This document shows positions 8,381 through 17,548 of a stretch of 51,384 nt of DNA, in pieces. Both the position numbers and the translations under genes were made by a program. Positions within the stretch are counted from its first letter, which is position 1, and every line of letters starts with the position of its first letter. Under the pieces are notes generated by a model. The model was given only the letters and a program-made list of their open reading frames with translations. It did no database searches and was not told where the DNA came from. The stretch is from JADKFD01 sp050250665. GTDB taxonomy: Bacteria > Pseudomonadota > Gammaproteobacteria > Xanthomonadales > SZUA-5. The stretch lies in NCBI GenBank assembly GCA_050250665.1, contig JBFWOF010000048.1, positions 1-51,384 of the forward strand, written 5' to 3'.

Positions 8381-9151
8381 TCAGCGACCCAGGGCTTCGA
8401 TGATCAGACGCGCCGTCTCGGCGCCCGAGAAATTCTGCTGGCCGGTGACCAGATTGCCGTCACGCACGGCGAAGCTGCGCCACAAACCAGCCTGCACATA
8501 GTTCGCACCGATCTGCGTCAGCGCGTCTTCGATGCGCCACGGCATCAGATGCTGACCGCGGGGCAGCAAACCGTAGCTCCACACGGCCTCGTCGGCGAAA
8601 TCTTCCTCGACGTTGGCAAAGCCGGTGACGGTCTTGCCCTTGGCCAGATACTCGCCATCCGGCAACCTGATGTAGTTCAGAACCGATACCCCGTGACACA
8701 GAGCCGCCGCCACCTTGCCGGCGCTGTAGAACTCCAGGAACTTGGCGTGCAGCGTCGTGGCCTTGTCGTAGCTGAACATCGGCGCCTGACCACCGGCGAC
8801 GACAATGGCGTCGAAACGGTCGACCTGGATCGAATCCACTGCCGCCGTGTTCTGAACCAGCGCCATCAGTTCGGGCGTGTGCATGAAGCCCCGAGAGATC
8901 AGATCGGTCTTGCTGTAGCCACTGGCATCGCCGGGGTCGCTCATGGCATCGCCGAGGCACGGGCCGCCATCCGGGCTGAAGACCTCCACTCCATGGCCAG
9001 CCTCGGTGAACTCCAGATACGGGTGCGTCAGCTCGCTCCACCAGAAGCCAACGGGCCATCCGGTCACTGTGGAAGTGGCGGGGTTGGCAATGACGATGGC
9101 CACCCGCTTGCGCTGCTTGCTGTTGACGACATTCGGATTCTGCAGGCTCAT
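8381..9151 (-). CDS. DJ-1/PfpI (type 1 glutamine amidotransferase-like) protein
   Basis: 256 residues. A class I glutamine-amidotransferase-like fold with the nucleophile elbow AALCHGVSVL (Cys152-His153) after VAAA, plus the family's TGWPVGFWWSELTHPY and VFSPDGG near the N-terminus. Such proteins act as deglycases, glyoxalases or chaperones. It heads a two-gene operon with the F420-reductase-like gene and is divergently transcribed from a LysR regulator, a common arrangement for an electrophile- or aldehyde-responsive module. Confidence 0.88.
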   Translation of the reverse strand: MSLQNPNVVNSKQRKRVAIVIANPATSTVTGWPVGFWWSELTHPYLEFTEAGHGVEVFSPDGGPCLGDAMSDPGDASGYSKTDLISRGFMHTPELMALVQNTAAVDSIQVDRFDAIVVAGGQAPMFSYDKATTLHAKFLEFYSAGKVAAALCHGVSVLNYIRLPDGEYLAKGKTVTGFANVEEDFADEAVWSYGLLPRGQHLMPWRIEDALTQIGANYVQAGLWRSFAVRDGNLVTGQQNFSGAETARLIIEALGR

Positions 9152-9247
9152 GGTCGTATCCCAACGGAGATTGGGTCCAGTATCTGCATTGCCACTTTCG
9201 AGATAAATAGAGCATATTGATACTTACCGTTGCCGAATCAGACAACA

Positions 9248-10159
9248 ATGAACCTTCAAGGTCTGCGCGCCTTCGTCAGCGTGGTTCAGTGCGGTAGCTT
9301 CACCGGCGCCGCCGAGCTGCTGCGCAGTCAGAAGGCGCGGATGAGCCGTCAGGTCAGCGAACTGGAAGCCGAACTCGGCGTGCGTCTGCTGGAACGCAGC
9401 ACGCGGGCGCTGCATCTGACGGAAATCGGCCGCGAGATTTTCGAACGGGCACTCGGAATCCTGGCCGCGGTCGAGGACACCGAGCAGGTCGCCCAGGCCG
9501 TACACGGTGAGCCGCGGGGACTGCTGCGGCTGACCCTGCCGCTGGAATTCGGACTGATCGCCGGATTCGACTGGGTCACGGCGCTGTTGGCCCGGCATCC
9601 GCATCTGGCGATCGAAGTCGACAGCAGTTCGCGCATCGTCGATCTGGTGCACGAGGGCTACGATCTGGCGATCCGCATCGGCCCCCTGCCCGATTCCCGC
9701 CTGGCGGCGCGGCGCCTGGGGGAACTGCACTATGGTCTGTACGCCGCGCCGGACTATCTGCAGCGGCGCGGATCGCCGCAGTCGCCGGCCGATCTCTCCG
9801 GCCACGATCTGATTGCTTTTGCGCCGGGTGGCAAGTCATCGCGTCTGCGCCTGCAGCGTGCCGACGATGCGGCTCATCCAGTCGATGCATCGCCCAGGTT
9901 GAGTGTCGACAGTCGCCTGGCCCAGCGCCAGGCAGTGCTGGCCGGTCTGGGTATCGCCGACAATCTGCGCTTGCTGGCCGAGCCCGAAGTGCGAGCGGGA
10001 CGCCTGCTTCGGGTGTTGCCGGACTGGTCGCCACCTGCCGTGCCGGTGCACGCAGTCTTTCCCAGCCACCGCTTTCTGACGCCGAAGGTCCGCGCCTTCG
10101 TCGAACACGCACAGGCGAACTTTCCGATGACCAACGCGGCTGCGGTTCACAAGCCATGA
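9248..10159 (+). CDS. LysR-family transcriptional regulator
   Basis: 303 residues. N-terminal winged helix-turn-helix (about 1-60: MNLQGLRAFVSVVQ, then FTGAAELLRSQKARMSRQVS) followed by a periplasmic-binding-like effector domain (about 90-295). The ATG at 9248 gives the usual LysR N-terminus; a TTG at 9230 is in frame but less likely. It is divergent from the DJ-1/F420-reductase operon across 96 bp, so it probably controls that operon and itself. The intergenic AT-rich stretch (9201-9226) is the likely operator region. Inducer unknown. Confidence 0.88.
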   Translation: MNLQGLRAFVSVVQCGSFTGAAELLRSQKARMSRQVSELEAELGVRLLERSTRALHLTEIGREIFERALGILAAVEDTEQVAQAVHGEPRGLLRLTLPLEFGLIAGFDWVTALLARHPHLAIEVDSSSRIVDLVHEGYDLAIRIGPLPDSRLAARRLGELHYGLYAAPDYLQRRGSPQSPADLSGHDLIAFAPGGKSSRLRLQRADDAAHPVDASPRLSVDSRLAQRQAVLAGLGIADNLRLLAEPEVRAGRLLRVLPDWSPPAVPVHAVFPSHRFLTPKVRAFVEHAQANFPMTNAAAVHKP

Positions 10160-10172
10160 GCGATCATGGCCG

Positions 10173-10517
10173 ATGGCTATCGAATTCCGCGACGACGATG
10201 AACTGGTTGATCCCACGGTGCATTGCAGCAACTGCGATGCTGTCTGTTGCCGTCTGACCGTCTTCGTCATGCCCGAGGATCCGGTGCCGCGCGCCTTTGT
10301 CGACGTCAACGAGCACGGCATGGAAGTCATGGGTCGCGGCGAGGATGGCTGGTGCGTTGCGCTGGATCAGTTACGCATGTGCTGCAGCATCTATGAGCTG
10401 CGTCCCGACACCTGTCGCCGCTTCACCATGGGATCAGGTTATTGCCGCGATGAGCGAGCGGCCTATCAAAAGCACTATCCGGGCACCATACCCAGCGTGC
10501 TGGTCGACGACGAGTGA
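10173..10517 (+). CDS. YkgJ-type cysteine-cluster protein
   Basis: 114 residues with nine cysteines: C18, C21, C25, C26 (CSNCDAVCC), C61 (GWCVAL), C70-C71 (MCCSIY), C81 (DTCRRF) and C91 (GYC). The spacing matches the CxxCxxxCC / CCSIYxxRPxxC signature of the YkgJ/UPF0153 family, thought to bind a metal or iron-sulfur cluster. Starts 13 bp after the LysR gene, so it may be cotranscribed. Function unknown beyond a likely metal site. Confidence 0.82.
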   Translation: MAIEFRDDDELVDPTVHCSNCDAVCCRLTVFVMPEDPVPRAFVDVNEHGMEVMGRGEDGWCVALDQLRMCCSIYELRPDTCRRFTMGSGYCRDERAAYQKHYPGTIPSVLVDDE

Positions 10518-10556
10518 GCTGAGGCTGGCATCCGGATCACCCGCTCGCTGCGACCA

Positions 10557-10958
10557 TCAGCGCAGCCAGATCAGCCACCCCAGAGGATGGTGGGCGAGCG
10601 CGATGCCGGCCATCGTCAGATAGGTGCACAAGGCCGCGAGATAACAGACCAGTCGTACTCCCGCGCTGCGCCCGCGCTTGAGCGCTAACATGCCCAGACC
10701 CACGTAGAGCACCAGCAACATCAGCTTGGTGTAAAGCCAGCCATTCGCAAACAGGGCGCCGGGCAGGATCGACAACAACATCAGCGCGGCGGTCAGCAAG
10801 ACGGTGTCGATGCTGTAGCTCAAGATACGCACCGGCATTGCCAGGGCCAGGCTCTGCCTGCCCGCCAGCACCAGCAGCCCGCGCAGCAGGAAGACGCTGC
10901 CGCTGAACACCACGGCGGCGATGTGCACCCATTTGATCTGCGGATAGAACTCGATCAT
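10557..10958 (-). CDS. SirB2-like four-helix membrane protein
   Basis: 133 residues with four predicted membrane segments, matching the SirB family layout: IKWVHIAAVVFSGSVFLLRG at the N-terminus, DTVLLTAALML in the second helix and KLMLLVLYVGLGMLALKRG in the third. SirB2 was named for invasion-gene regulation in Salmonella, but the fold is widespread and its job is unclear. It lies downstream of the NO reductase on the same strand across 308 bp, so cotranscription is not obvious. Confidence 0.78.
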   Translation of the reverse strand: MIEFYPQIKWVHIAAVVFSGSVFLLRGLLVLAGRQSLALAMPVRILSYSIDTVLLTAALMLLSILPGALFANGWLYTKLMLLVLYVGLGMLALKRGRSAGVRLVCYLAALCTYLTMAGIALAHHPLGWLIWLR

Positions 10959-11266
10959 GACCCGGTCATTGTCCAGTTGTGGCGTGTGCGTGTGCGAGTA
11001 CCGCTCGCTTCTGGCGGCGCGCCTGTTCTCGCGACAAACCGTCGGCGATCCCGGGCGCCGCTTTTTCGGGTCCGCAAAGGGCGCAAAGGAAGCCTGGATT
11101 TCAACAGTCGGCTTGCTGAGTGCCGATATCCGGCGACATCGCCAGATGACATCCTGGATTCGCTGTACTTTGCGTTCTTTGCGGAAAAATATATTGATTC
11201 AATCACTTGCAGCGCATTGCGGGCCAGCGGCGAATACTGCGCCGCTGGTCCGGATTTCCGCTCGCG
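10959..11266. other. Gene-free region between norZ and the sirB2-like gene
   Basis: 308 bp with no credible gene. It holds a strong inverted repeat at 11221-11251 (9-bp perfect core CCAGCGGCG/CGCCGCTGG, loop AATACTG, extendable to 12 pairs), which sits just past the norZ stop and could end its transcript, although no T-run follows on either strand. Near 11084 and 11170 are fragments of the GCAAAG(G/A)GCGCAAAG type that recur near 30810. Confidence 0.5.
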
Positions 11267-13546
11267 TCATTCCACGGCCGCAGGCGCCGCTACTGCCGGC
11301 ACCTTCGGCTCGCGTTTGGGCGCCACCCACAACCGGAACACGAACCACGCGACCAGCAGGGCACCCACCGAGAACACGGTGTCGCCTGGCACGCGCATCC
11401 ATACCAGCAGATGGATCAGCGACTGGCCCATGAACTCGGCCGAGCGCGCATACCAGTAGCCATGCTCCAGAGCCGCCTGCAGCTGCAGCACGCCCATCGG
11501 CAGCAGCGTCAGCAGCGCCATCAGGGTCAGACCGATGTTGAGTGACCAGAAGGCACCGGCCAGCGCGCTGTTGTTCCACTGGGCCTCGGGCTTGAGGCCA
11601 CGCAGGCAGAACAGCATCAGACCGATGCCGAGCATGCCGTAGACACCGAACAAGGCCGTATGCCCGTGCAGCGGCGTGAGGTTCAAGCCCTGCATGTAGT
11701 ACAAGGCCAACGGGGTGTTGATCAGGAATCCGAACAAGCCGGCACCCACCAGATTCCAGAAGCTGACCGCCAGGAAGAACAGGATGGGCCAGCGATAGCG
11801 CTGCATCCAGGGCGTGGCCTGGCCGTGTTTCCAGGTGTCATAGGCCTCAAGACCCACCAATGCCAGCGGCACCACTTCCAGCGCCGAGATGCTGGCGCCG
11901 AGTGCGATGACCGAAGTGGTGGTCCCGGTGAAGTACAGATGGTGGAAAGTACCGAGGATGCCGCCGGCCATGAACACGATGGTGGCAAACAGCACATTGA
12001 TGGTGGCGGTGGTGCCGCGCACCAGGCCCAGCTTGACGAACAGGAAGCTGATCACGGCTACCGCAAAGACCTCGAAGAAGCCTTCCACCCACAGATGCAC
12101 CACCCACCAACGCCAGTATTCAACCATCGACAGCGAGGTGTGCTCGCCCCACATCAGGCCGGCGCCATAAAGCAGACCGATGGCGATGACCGACAGAAAG
12201 AGCAGGCCGACGATGGAGGACATTTCGTCCTTGCGCTTGATCGCAGGCCACAGCGCCCGACCCATCAGCAACAGCCACAACAACAGGCCTACCCACAGAA
12301 ATGCCTGCCAGAAACGGCCGATATCGACGTACTCCCAGCCTTGGTGACCAAACCAGAAATTGTGTTCCAGACCCAGCTTCTGCATGACCGCGAACCACTG
12401 TCCGGCGAAGGCGCCGACGACGATGACCAGCAGGCAGACGAACAGGAAGTTGACCCCGGCCCGCTGGTACTTGGGTTCATGCCCCGATATCGCCGGGCCG
12501 ATGTACAGGCCGGTACCCAGCCAGGCCGTGGCTATCCACAGCACTGCCAGCTGGGTATGCCAGCTGCGCGTCAATGAGTAAGGCAGAATCTCCGACAGGG
12601 CAATGCCATACGCATCTTGTCCTTCCACCTGGTAGTGAGCGGTGGTCGCGCCCAACAGGATCTGCACCAGGAACAGGGCCATGACCACCCAGAAATACTT
12701 GGCGGTGGCCTTCATCGACGGCGTCACCACCAGCCCGGCCAACGGATCGCGGGTCGGCGGCACCACCGGCGCTTCCTTGCCGTGCCACACAGCGTAGTGC
12801 CAGGCCATCAGGCCGATACCGGCAATCATGAAGAGCACACTGAAGACGGTCCAGATGAAGGTGCTGGAGGTGGGGCGGTTGCCGACCAGCGGCTCATAGG
12901 GCCAGTTCTGGGTATAGCTCATCGATTCCCCGGGTCGCTCGGTGACCGCTGCCCAGGACGACCAGAAGAAGAACCCAGTCAGAGCGTGCCGGTAAGCAGG
13001 ATCAGCCACCGTGTCCTCACGCATGGCATAGCCGACGCGCAGCTCATGCGTGGCCGGATCACTGGAAAACAGACTTTCATAATGTGCAGCCACCTGGGTG
13101 ATGGCCTGCGCGCGCAGATCGCTGACGACCACCTTCCCGCTCTCGGCATCGTAGGTGTTGTTGCGCATCACGGGCTGCATTTCAGCCTGCAATCTGGCCT
13201 GTGCACCCGCCGGCAGGCTGGCATAGCTGACGCCGTCGCTGGCCAACGCCGCGAGATCCAGCAACGCTACTGCCTCTCGATGCAGCCAGTCGGCCGACCA
13301 ATCCGGCGCGACCAGCGCCCCATGCCCCCAGATTGACCCCAACTGCTGGCCACCAAAGCTCTGCCAGACTTGCCGTCCCTGTTCGATATCGGCCTGGGTG
13401 TAGAGCACTGTTCCACTTTCGCTGACAATACTGGTCGGCATCGGTGGCGCCTTCTGGTGAATCACACCGCCCATCCAGAGCAGCACACCGAACCCTGATA
13501 CCAGGAGCAATATCAGCCCAATCCACAACTTGCGAGTTGTATCCAC
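11267..13546 (-). CDS. norZ: Quinol-dependent nitric oxide reductase (qNOR)
   Basis: 759-residue single-subunit NO reductase that reduces 2 NO to N2O with quinol electrons in the inner membrane. The N-terminal helix and periplasmic extension (about 30-220) replace NorC, and twelve or more membrane helices follow. Metal ligands can be read: His330 (SWHTQ) and His629 for low-spin haem, His627 (LHGH) for high-spin haem, and His484, His535 and His536 (FHHLYFTG) for FeB. Glu488 is the conserved FeB-region glutamate (HLWVEGFF). The start is a GTG, with GGAG 8 nt upstream. No denitrification genes are adjacent, so detoxification or partial denitrification is plausible. Confidence 0.95.
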   Translation of the reverse strand: MDTTRKLWIGLILLLVSGFGVLLWMGGVIHQKAPPMPTSIVSESGTVLYTQADIEQGRQVWQSFGGQQLGSIWGHGALVAPDWSADWLHREAVALLDLAALASDGVSYASLPAGAQARLQAEMQPVMRNNTYDAESGKVVVSDLRAQAITQVAAHYESLFSSDPATHELRVGYAMREDTVADPAYRHALTGFFFWSSWAAVTERPGESMSYTQNWPYEPLVGNRPTSSTFIWTVFSVLFMIAGIGLMAWHYAVWHGKEAPVVPPTRDPLAGLVVTPSMKATAKYFWVVMALFLVQILLGATTAHYQVEGQDAYGIALSEILPYSLTRSWHTQLAVLWIATAWLGTGLYIGPAISGHEPKYQRAGVNFLFVCLLVIVVGAFAGQWFAVMQKLGLEHNFWFGHQGWEYVDIGRFWQAFLWVGLLLWLLLMGRALWPAIKRKDEMSSIVGLLFLSVIAIGLLYGAGLMWGEHTSLSMVEYWRWWVVHLWVEGFFEVFAVAVISFLFVKLGLVRGTTATINVLFATIVFMAGGILGTFHHLYFTGTTTSVIALGASISALEVVPLALVGLEAYDTWKHGQATPWMQRYRWPILFFLAVSFWNLVGAGLFGFLINTPLALYYMQGLNLTPLHGHTALFGVYGMLGIGLMLFCLRGLKPEAQWNNSALAGAFWSLNIGLTLMALLTLLPMGVLQLQAALEHGYWYARSAEFMGQSLIHLLVWMRVPGDTVFSVGALLVAWFVFRLWVAPKREPKVPAVAAPAAVE

Positions 13547-13609
13547 CTTGCGTACTCCAATTTCCCGTTAGGTATGGCGCAGTCTAGAAAGCTGCTCGCG
13601 CTGGCGACT

Positions 13610-13623
13610 CTGACCTGGGTCAG
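13610..13623 (-). promoter_or_regulatory. Possible FNR/DNR-type box upstream of norZ
   Basis: CTGAC-CTGG-GTCAG forms a 5-4-5 palindrome with the TGA-N6-TCA core of CRP/FNR-family sites; DNR/FNR consensus arms are TTGAT/ATCAA or similar. It is centred 70 bp upstream of the norZ start. Read on the minus strand, a TAGACT hexamer (13581-13586) lies about 33 bp downstream of its centre, close to class II promoter geometry. Inference only; the regulator is not in this window. Confidence 0.4.
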
Positions 13624-13716
13624 GCAAAGGGCAGATTACCGTTCGACCACGCTGAATGCCGTGCGGCGTGAGGATACCCTGAGCGGGGAATCGGCGCTGA
13701 TCTACAGGCGTCGTGG

Positions 13717-14421
13717 TCACCGAGTCCCAGTCTGCGCCTGAATCGGCCGATTACTTGCCAGCACCCAGATCAGGTCACCGGCAATCCGACAGACCAGCTC
13801 GATCACTACCGGCCGGCCATCGATCAAGATCTCGAGCACGCCCCAATCGGGCTCCCGCCAGATCGGCGACAGCACTTCGGGCGCCACCTCCGCGCCCATG
13901 GCACTGCAGCATTTGTAGGCTGCTTCCTTGGCTGCCCAGGCCCGGGTCCAGGCCCATGGATGCGAGGAGTGCTCCACAGCCCGGGCTTCCGCTGCAGCCA
14001 TGAAGCCGCGAACCACGCGATGGCGGCGTTCGCCCATCCGCAGCTCGATGTCGATACCAAGCGAAAGCCAGGGCGGACTGCCCCCGGCGACCGCCACCGC
14101 CAGGCCACCGCTGTGACTGATCGAGCCGCAATACTGTGCCGGCCAGACCGGCACAAGATCGGCCATGCCGACCGTCGGCTGCGCACAACCGAGTTGCTGC
14201 AGGGCCGCGCGCGCGGCCAGCCTTCCCGCCAGAAACTCGCGTCGACGCGACGGCCGCAGATCGTCGGCGTAGGCGACGATTCCAGCGTCGGCAGCGCGTG
14301 CCTCCAGGTCTTCGGCGGCGATGGCTTCGATCTGCCACTCGACCGTCGCCGGCATGATCTGGCCCACGGCCAGCCGGATCGAATCGAGGCAGGGCGCAGT
14401 CGATTCCGCTGGCATGTTCAT
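13717..14421 (-). CDS. Sfp/EntD-type 4'-phosphopantetheinyl transferase
   Basis: 234 residues from the ATG at 14421 (AGGA 6 nt upstream; the frame is open further but unprotein-like). It transfers phosphopantetheine from CoA to a carrier-protein serine. Motifs: RREFLAGRLAAR near 60-71, SISHSGG with His103, LGIDIE with Asp124 and Glu126 as Mg ligands, and WAAKEAAYK (162-170) with Lys165, Glu166 and Lys170. An orphan acyl carrier protein gene lies 109 bp upstream on the same strand and is its likely substrate. No synthase genes are adjacent. Confidence 0.88.
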   Translation of the reverse strand: MNMPAESTAPCLDSIRLAVGQIMPATVEWQIEAIAAEDLEARAADAGIVAYADDLRPSRRREFLAGRLAARAALQQLGCAQPTVGMADLVPVWPAQYCGSISHSGGLAVAVAGGSPPWLSLGIDIELRMGERRHRVVRGFMAAAEARAVEHSSHPWAWTRAWAAKEAAYKCCSAMGAEVAPEVLSPIWREPDWGVLEILIDGRPVVIELVCRIAGDLIWVLASNRPIQAQTGTR

Positions 14422-14530
14422 CCCTATTCCTGATTTCTGGCAGGGCACTGCATCGGCGAGGACGCACAGGGTCTTCCATGCGCTGACCTTGGTCGTGTTC
14501 TTCGCCATCGTGCCGATGTTGCACGCATTG

Positions 14531-14962
14531 TCACTCCCTTGGACAGTCCGCAAGGTCGGTCTGCTGCTGGGCGGTCATCTCTTTGGACGGGGTCCGTTGA
14601 CCGGTGTTCACGGCTTTGGCCAGCTCGATGGGCGGAATCTGAACGTGCAAAGACTCCAGGGTCATCCTGACGATTTCGCAGCGGTCCACGGAATTGACGC
14701 CCAGATCCCTCAGCGAGCCTCCGTCGCCAGAATCATGCCCATCCAGTTGCGGCATCAGGTCAGAGATGGAGCCACGTAGCGCGGCCCGAACCCGATCTTC
14801 GTTGCTGGTTCCTGACGGCGAATCGGTACTGTCGGTGTCATCCCGCCGCCCGCTTCGCCGGCGCCAGCGAAAGCGTCGCTGGCGCGGTCTTCGGAGTCCT
14901 GCGCGCAGGCTGCGGACGTCACCCCCTCCGTGCTGTCCCCGCCCGCCTGCGTTGGCGGCCAT
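14531..14962 (-). CDS. Acyl carrier protein (start uncertain)
   Basis: The C-terminal 85 residues are ACP-like: an acidic helix, the attachment motif DLGVNSVDRCE (Ser modified by phosphopantetheine; canonical DLGxDSL has Asp where Asn is here), then VQIPPIELAKAVNTG, matching ACP helix III and its end. The only ATG in frame (14962, just after an in-frame TAG) adds an Arg/Gly-rich, unconserved N-terminus of about 45 residues. A second ATG at 14840 is one base out of frame with the ACP, so either the extension is real, a weak non-ATG start is used, or a frameshift lies near 14835-14845. The next gene downstream is the phosphopantetheinyl transferase. Confidence 0.65.
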   Translation of the reverse strand: MAANAGGRGQHGGGDVRSLRAGLRRPRQRRFRWRRRSGRRDDTDSTDSPSGTSNEDRVRAALRGSISDLMPQLDGHDSGDGGSLRDLGVNSVDRCEIVRMTLESLHVQIPPIELAKAVNTGQRTPSKEMTAQQQTDLADCPRE

Positions 14963-15073
14963 CAGCAGGCCGGCCTACCCGATCACCCCAGCGACGCGAC
15001 GCTGCAGCATGAGCCCCCCAGAATTTCACTCGGATTTCCGAGAAACCAGCGGTCGCCTTCGCCGGAACAGCGC

Positions 15074-17548
15074 CTACTCGAAGCCATGGGCGAAGACGGC
15101 ATCGCCATTGACCAACAGGCTGAAGCTGCGGGTCGAGGTCAGCGAGCAGTTGTCCACCGCCGTCAGCGCAATCGTGTAGGCACCGACTGGCCCGGCGCTG
15201 CCAATGCTGACGACGCCGGTCGAGGTGCTGGCGCTCAGACTGCCGGCGAAGGTGTTGGGGTTGCTGCTGACGCTGATGCTGGAAACGCTGCCGTTGTCAC
15301 TCGGCGGCGCATCTGGCGTCACGCTGATCGACTGCCCCAGCAACATCGCACTCGACGCGTAGTTGCCGAGCACCGGCGCGCTGTTGCTGGCGACGTTGAT
15401 CTGCACATCGGCGGTGCCGGTGTTGCTGCCGTCGGACACCACGAAGCGCAGCGTGCCTGACGTCGCGGTGCAACCGGCGCTCAGCACTGCCGTCACCGTT
15501 CCCGCCGTATTGGTGAGTTGGGAGATGCTGATACCGCTGGCGCTGCCGCCCGAGACCTGACTCACCGTCAGCGCAGTGAGCTGGGTATCCGGATCGCTCA
15601 GGGTGCCCAGGGTCACGGCCGGACCGGGCGCCGAGCCTTGCTGGCGCGAGATCGGCGCGGCCGGCGCCATGCTCGGCGCGCTGTTGCTGACGGTCAGTGC
15701 GAAACTGGCGTCGCCAGTGGCGCCGCAGTTGTCGGTGGCCCGGATGGTCACCGTGTGGGTGCCGATTGGTGCTGCATTGGCGTAAGCGATGACTCCGCCG
15801 CCATCGACCGAGAGGCTCCCGGTGTAGCTTCCGGACGACTGCACCACCACGCTGCTGATGCTGCCCAGGTCGCTGGGCCCCTGACTGGGATTGATGCTGC
15901 CCGCGCCAGACAGCGGCACACCGGCGGGCGCATAAGCGAGCACGGGCTGATCGTTGGGCAACACGTTCACCTGCAGATTCCCGGTCGCGGCCAGCAGACC
16001 GTCGGAAACCTGCAATCGCTGAGTGCCCGTGGTAGCCGTGCAACCGGCATTGACCTCGGCGATCAGGCCGCCGCCGATGTTGTCGGTGACCACGGTGGTG
16101 ATACCGGTCGCGGTGCCGCCGGCAATGGCCGTTCCCTCCAGTGACTGGGGTGCGGATTCGTTGTCGGCAACTTCGGCCACGCCGGTTCCGGCGCTCGGTG
16201 CGGCGCCCTGACGGCGCTGCAGGGAGGTGCTGATATTGATGACCGGCGCGGTGTTGCCGAGCAGATAGGTGAAGACCCGGCCGGATCCCAGACTGGTACT
16301 TCCGCCCGTCGGCGCCAGCGGCGCCGCGATGATCGCCTCGCCGTCACGCCAGGAGATGGCCGCGCCAAAGAAGGAGTCCGTGCTGCTGGCCCCAAAGAAA
16401 TAGGTCGAGGTCGGCGCCGACCAGAGTCCGGCTGTCCCACGCGCATAGCGCTGTACCGCGCCCGGTTTGGGTGTTCCCATGCCGGCGCGGATGTCGGCGA
16501 CCAGGGCATAGCTGCCGTCAATGGCCAGGGCCGAGCCGAAACTCGACGAAGTCAGCGCGGGCGAGGTGTTGCTGAAGCGCTGAATCTGCTGCCAGTTGCC
16601 GGCCGAATTGCGCTCAAAGGCGAATACTGCACCGATGATCGCGCCACCGTTGACCGGACGCTCGTTCGGCGCGCCAACCAGCAACGACAGGCCGTCGTCG
16701 GTCAATGCCAGCGCCGAGCCGAAACTGGAACTGGTGCCAGCGCCGGACTGGGAGGTGGGGCGAAAACGCTGCCGTTGCGACCACACGGCAGTGGCACCGT
16801 TGCCTGCGCGCTCAAATTCATAGGCCCAGCCGAGCGTGCTCTGCTCGGCGTTGGCCGTGACCAGCAAACGGTCGCCGCGCATCAGTGTGCGCACGCCGAA
16901 ATTGGATCCGGAACTGAGGCTCACATCCAGCGTCGAGTGGTAGATCCAGACTTCGAAATCGCCGTCGAATCGATACAGCTGGACCTGGCCATCTCCGCCA
17001 CCGCCGCGGATCGCGCCGATGGCCAGCCAGCCGCCGTCCTGCGAGTGATGGAAGCCGAAACCGGCGTTGGCACCGGGTGCAGTACCAGGCTCAAGGACCT
17101 GGGGATTGGTGCCGAAACTGGTCCCCGCGCGTTGATAGAAGTAGACGGCGCCGCGCTGGTTCACGCCACCCACGGTTGAAAACGGCGCGCCGACGATCAG
17201 CTGCGTGCCCACGAGTTCCACATGGAAGCCGAAGCCGTCTCCGTTGACTGGCGTCGGCGCCTGCAGTCGCTGCGAGAAGGTCCAGCTTCCGGCGAGTTTG
17301 CGGTAGATGATCACCGAACCGGGGCTGGTACCGCCGGTGCCGCCGTTGTAGTACGGTGCCCCCACTGCCAGGTACTGGCCGTCGCTCGACACACTATTGC
17401 CGTGGAAGCGCTCCTCCGGCGGTGGTGTGGGTGGATCGAGAACTTGCGCTGGCGCGATGACCTGCCCGACTGCGGGCGACCCCAACGCACACAGGAACAG
17501 CAACGCAAGAGTCATTCGCAGTCGATGCAGCAAGAGTTTCGAGCGCAT
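15074..17548 (-). CDS. Large secreted FG-GAP/beta-propeller protein with Ig-like repeats and an FxxGFE C-terminus
   Basis: 824 residues. A signal peptide (hydrophobic to about residue 30, ending SPAVGQ) is followed by about seven FG-GAP-like blades (roughly 40-400, for example GVNQRGAVYFY and LVGAPNERPVNGGAI) as in integrin-type propellers. After these come two or three cadherin/Ig-like beta repeats (roughly 420-810) marked by ATDNCGATGDASFAL and AVDNCSLTSTRSFSL. The protein ends AVFAHGFE. The start at 17548 is chosen because GGAGG lies 8 nt upstream; an ATG at 17557 would sit only 3 nt from it. Likely surface-exposed or released. Ligand unknown. Confidence 0.78.
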   Translation of the reverse strand: MRSKLLLHRLRMTLALLFLCALGSPAVGQVIAPAQVLDPPTPPPEERFHGNSVSSDGQYLAVGAPYYNGGTGGTSPGSVIIYRKLAGSWTFSQRLQAPTPVNGDGFGFHVELVGTQLIVGAPFSTVGGVNQRGAVYFYQRAGTSFGTNPQVLEPGTAPGANAGFGFHHSQDGGWLAIGAIRGGGGDGQVQLYRFDGDFEVWIYHSTLDVSLSSGSNFGVRTLMRGDRLLVTANAEQSTLGWAYEFERAGNGATAVWSQRQRFRPTSQSGAGTSSSFGSALALTDDGLSLLVGAPNERPVNGGAIIGAVFAFERNSAGNWQQIQRFSNTSPALTSSSFGSALAIDGSYALVADIRAGMGTPKPGAVQRYARGTAGLWSAPTSTYFFGASSTDSFFGAAISWRDGEAIIAAPLAPTGGSTSLGSGRVFTYLLGNTAPVINISTSLQRRQGAAPSAGTGVAEVADNESAPQSLEGTAIAGGTATGITTVVTDNIGGGLIAEVNAGCTATTGTQRLQVSDGLLAATGNLQVNVLPNDQPVLAYAPAGVPLSGAGSINPSQGPSDLGSISSVVVQSSGSYTGSLSVDGGGVIAYANAAPIGTHTVTIRATDNCGATGDASFALTVSNSAPSMAPAAPISRQQGSAPGPAVTLGTLSDPDTQLTALTVSQVSGGSASGISISQLTNTAGTVTAVLSAGCTATSGTLRFVVSDGSNTGTADVQINVASNSAPVLGNYASSAMLLGQSISVTPDAPPSDNGSVSSISVSSNPNTFAGSLSASTSTGVVSIGSAGPVGAYTIALTAVDNCSLTSTRSFSLLVNGDAVFAHGFE

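Noticed and set aside
9201..9247. Defined LysR operator box
   Set aside because: The region is AT-rich and correctly placed, but I could not find a convincing T-N11-A palindrome, so no site was listed.
11221..11251. Rho-independent terminator after norZ
   Set aside because: The stem is strong but no T-run follows on either strand, so it is recorded only as an inverted repeat in the gene-free region.
11660..12577. Plus-strand open frame (305 codons) within norZ
   Set aside because: The minus strand encodes qNOR with all haem and FeB ligands; the plus frame is a His/Gln-rich shadow.
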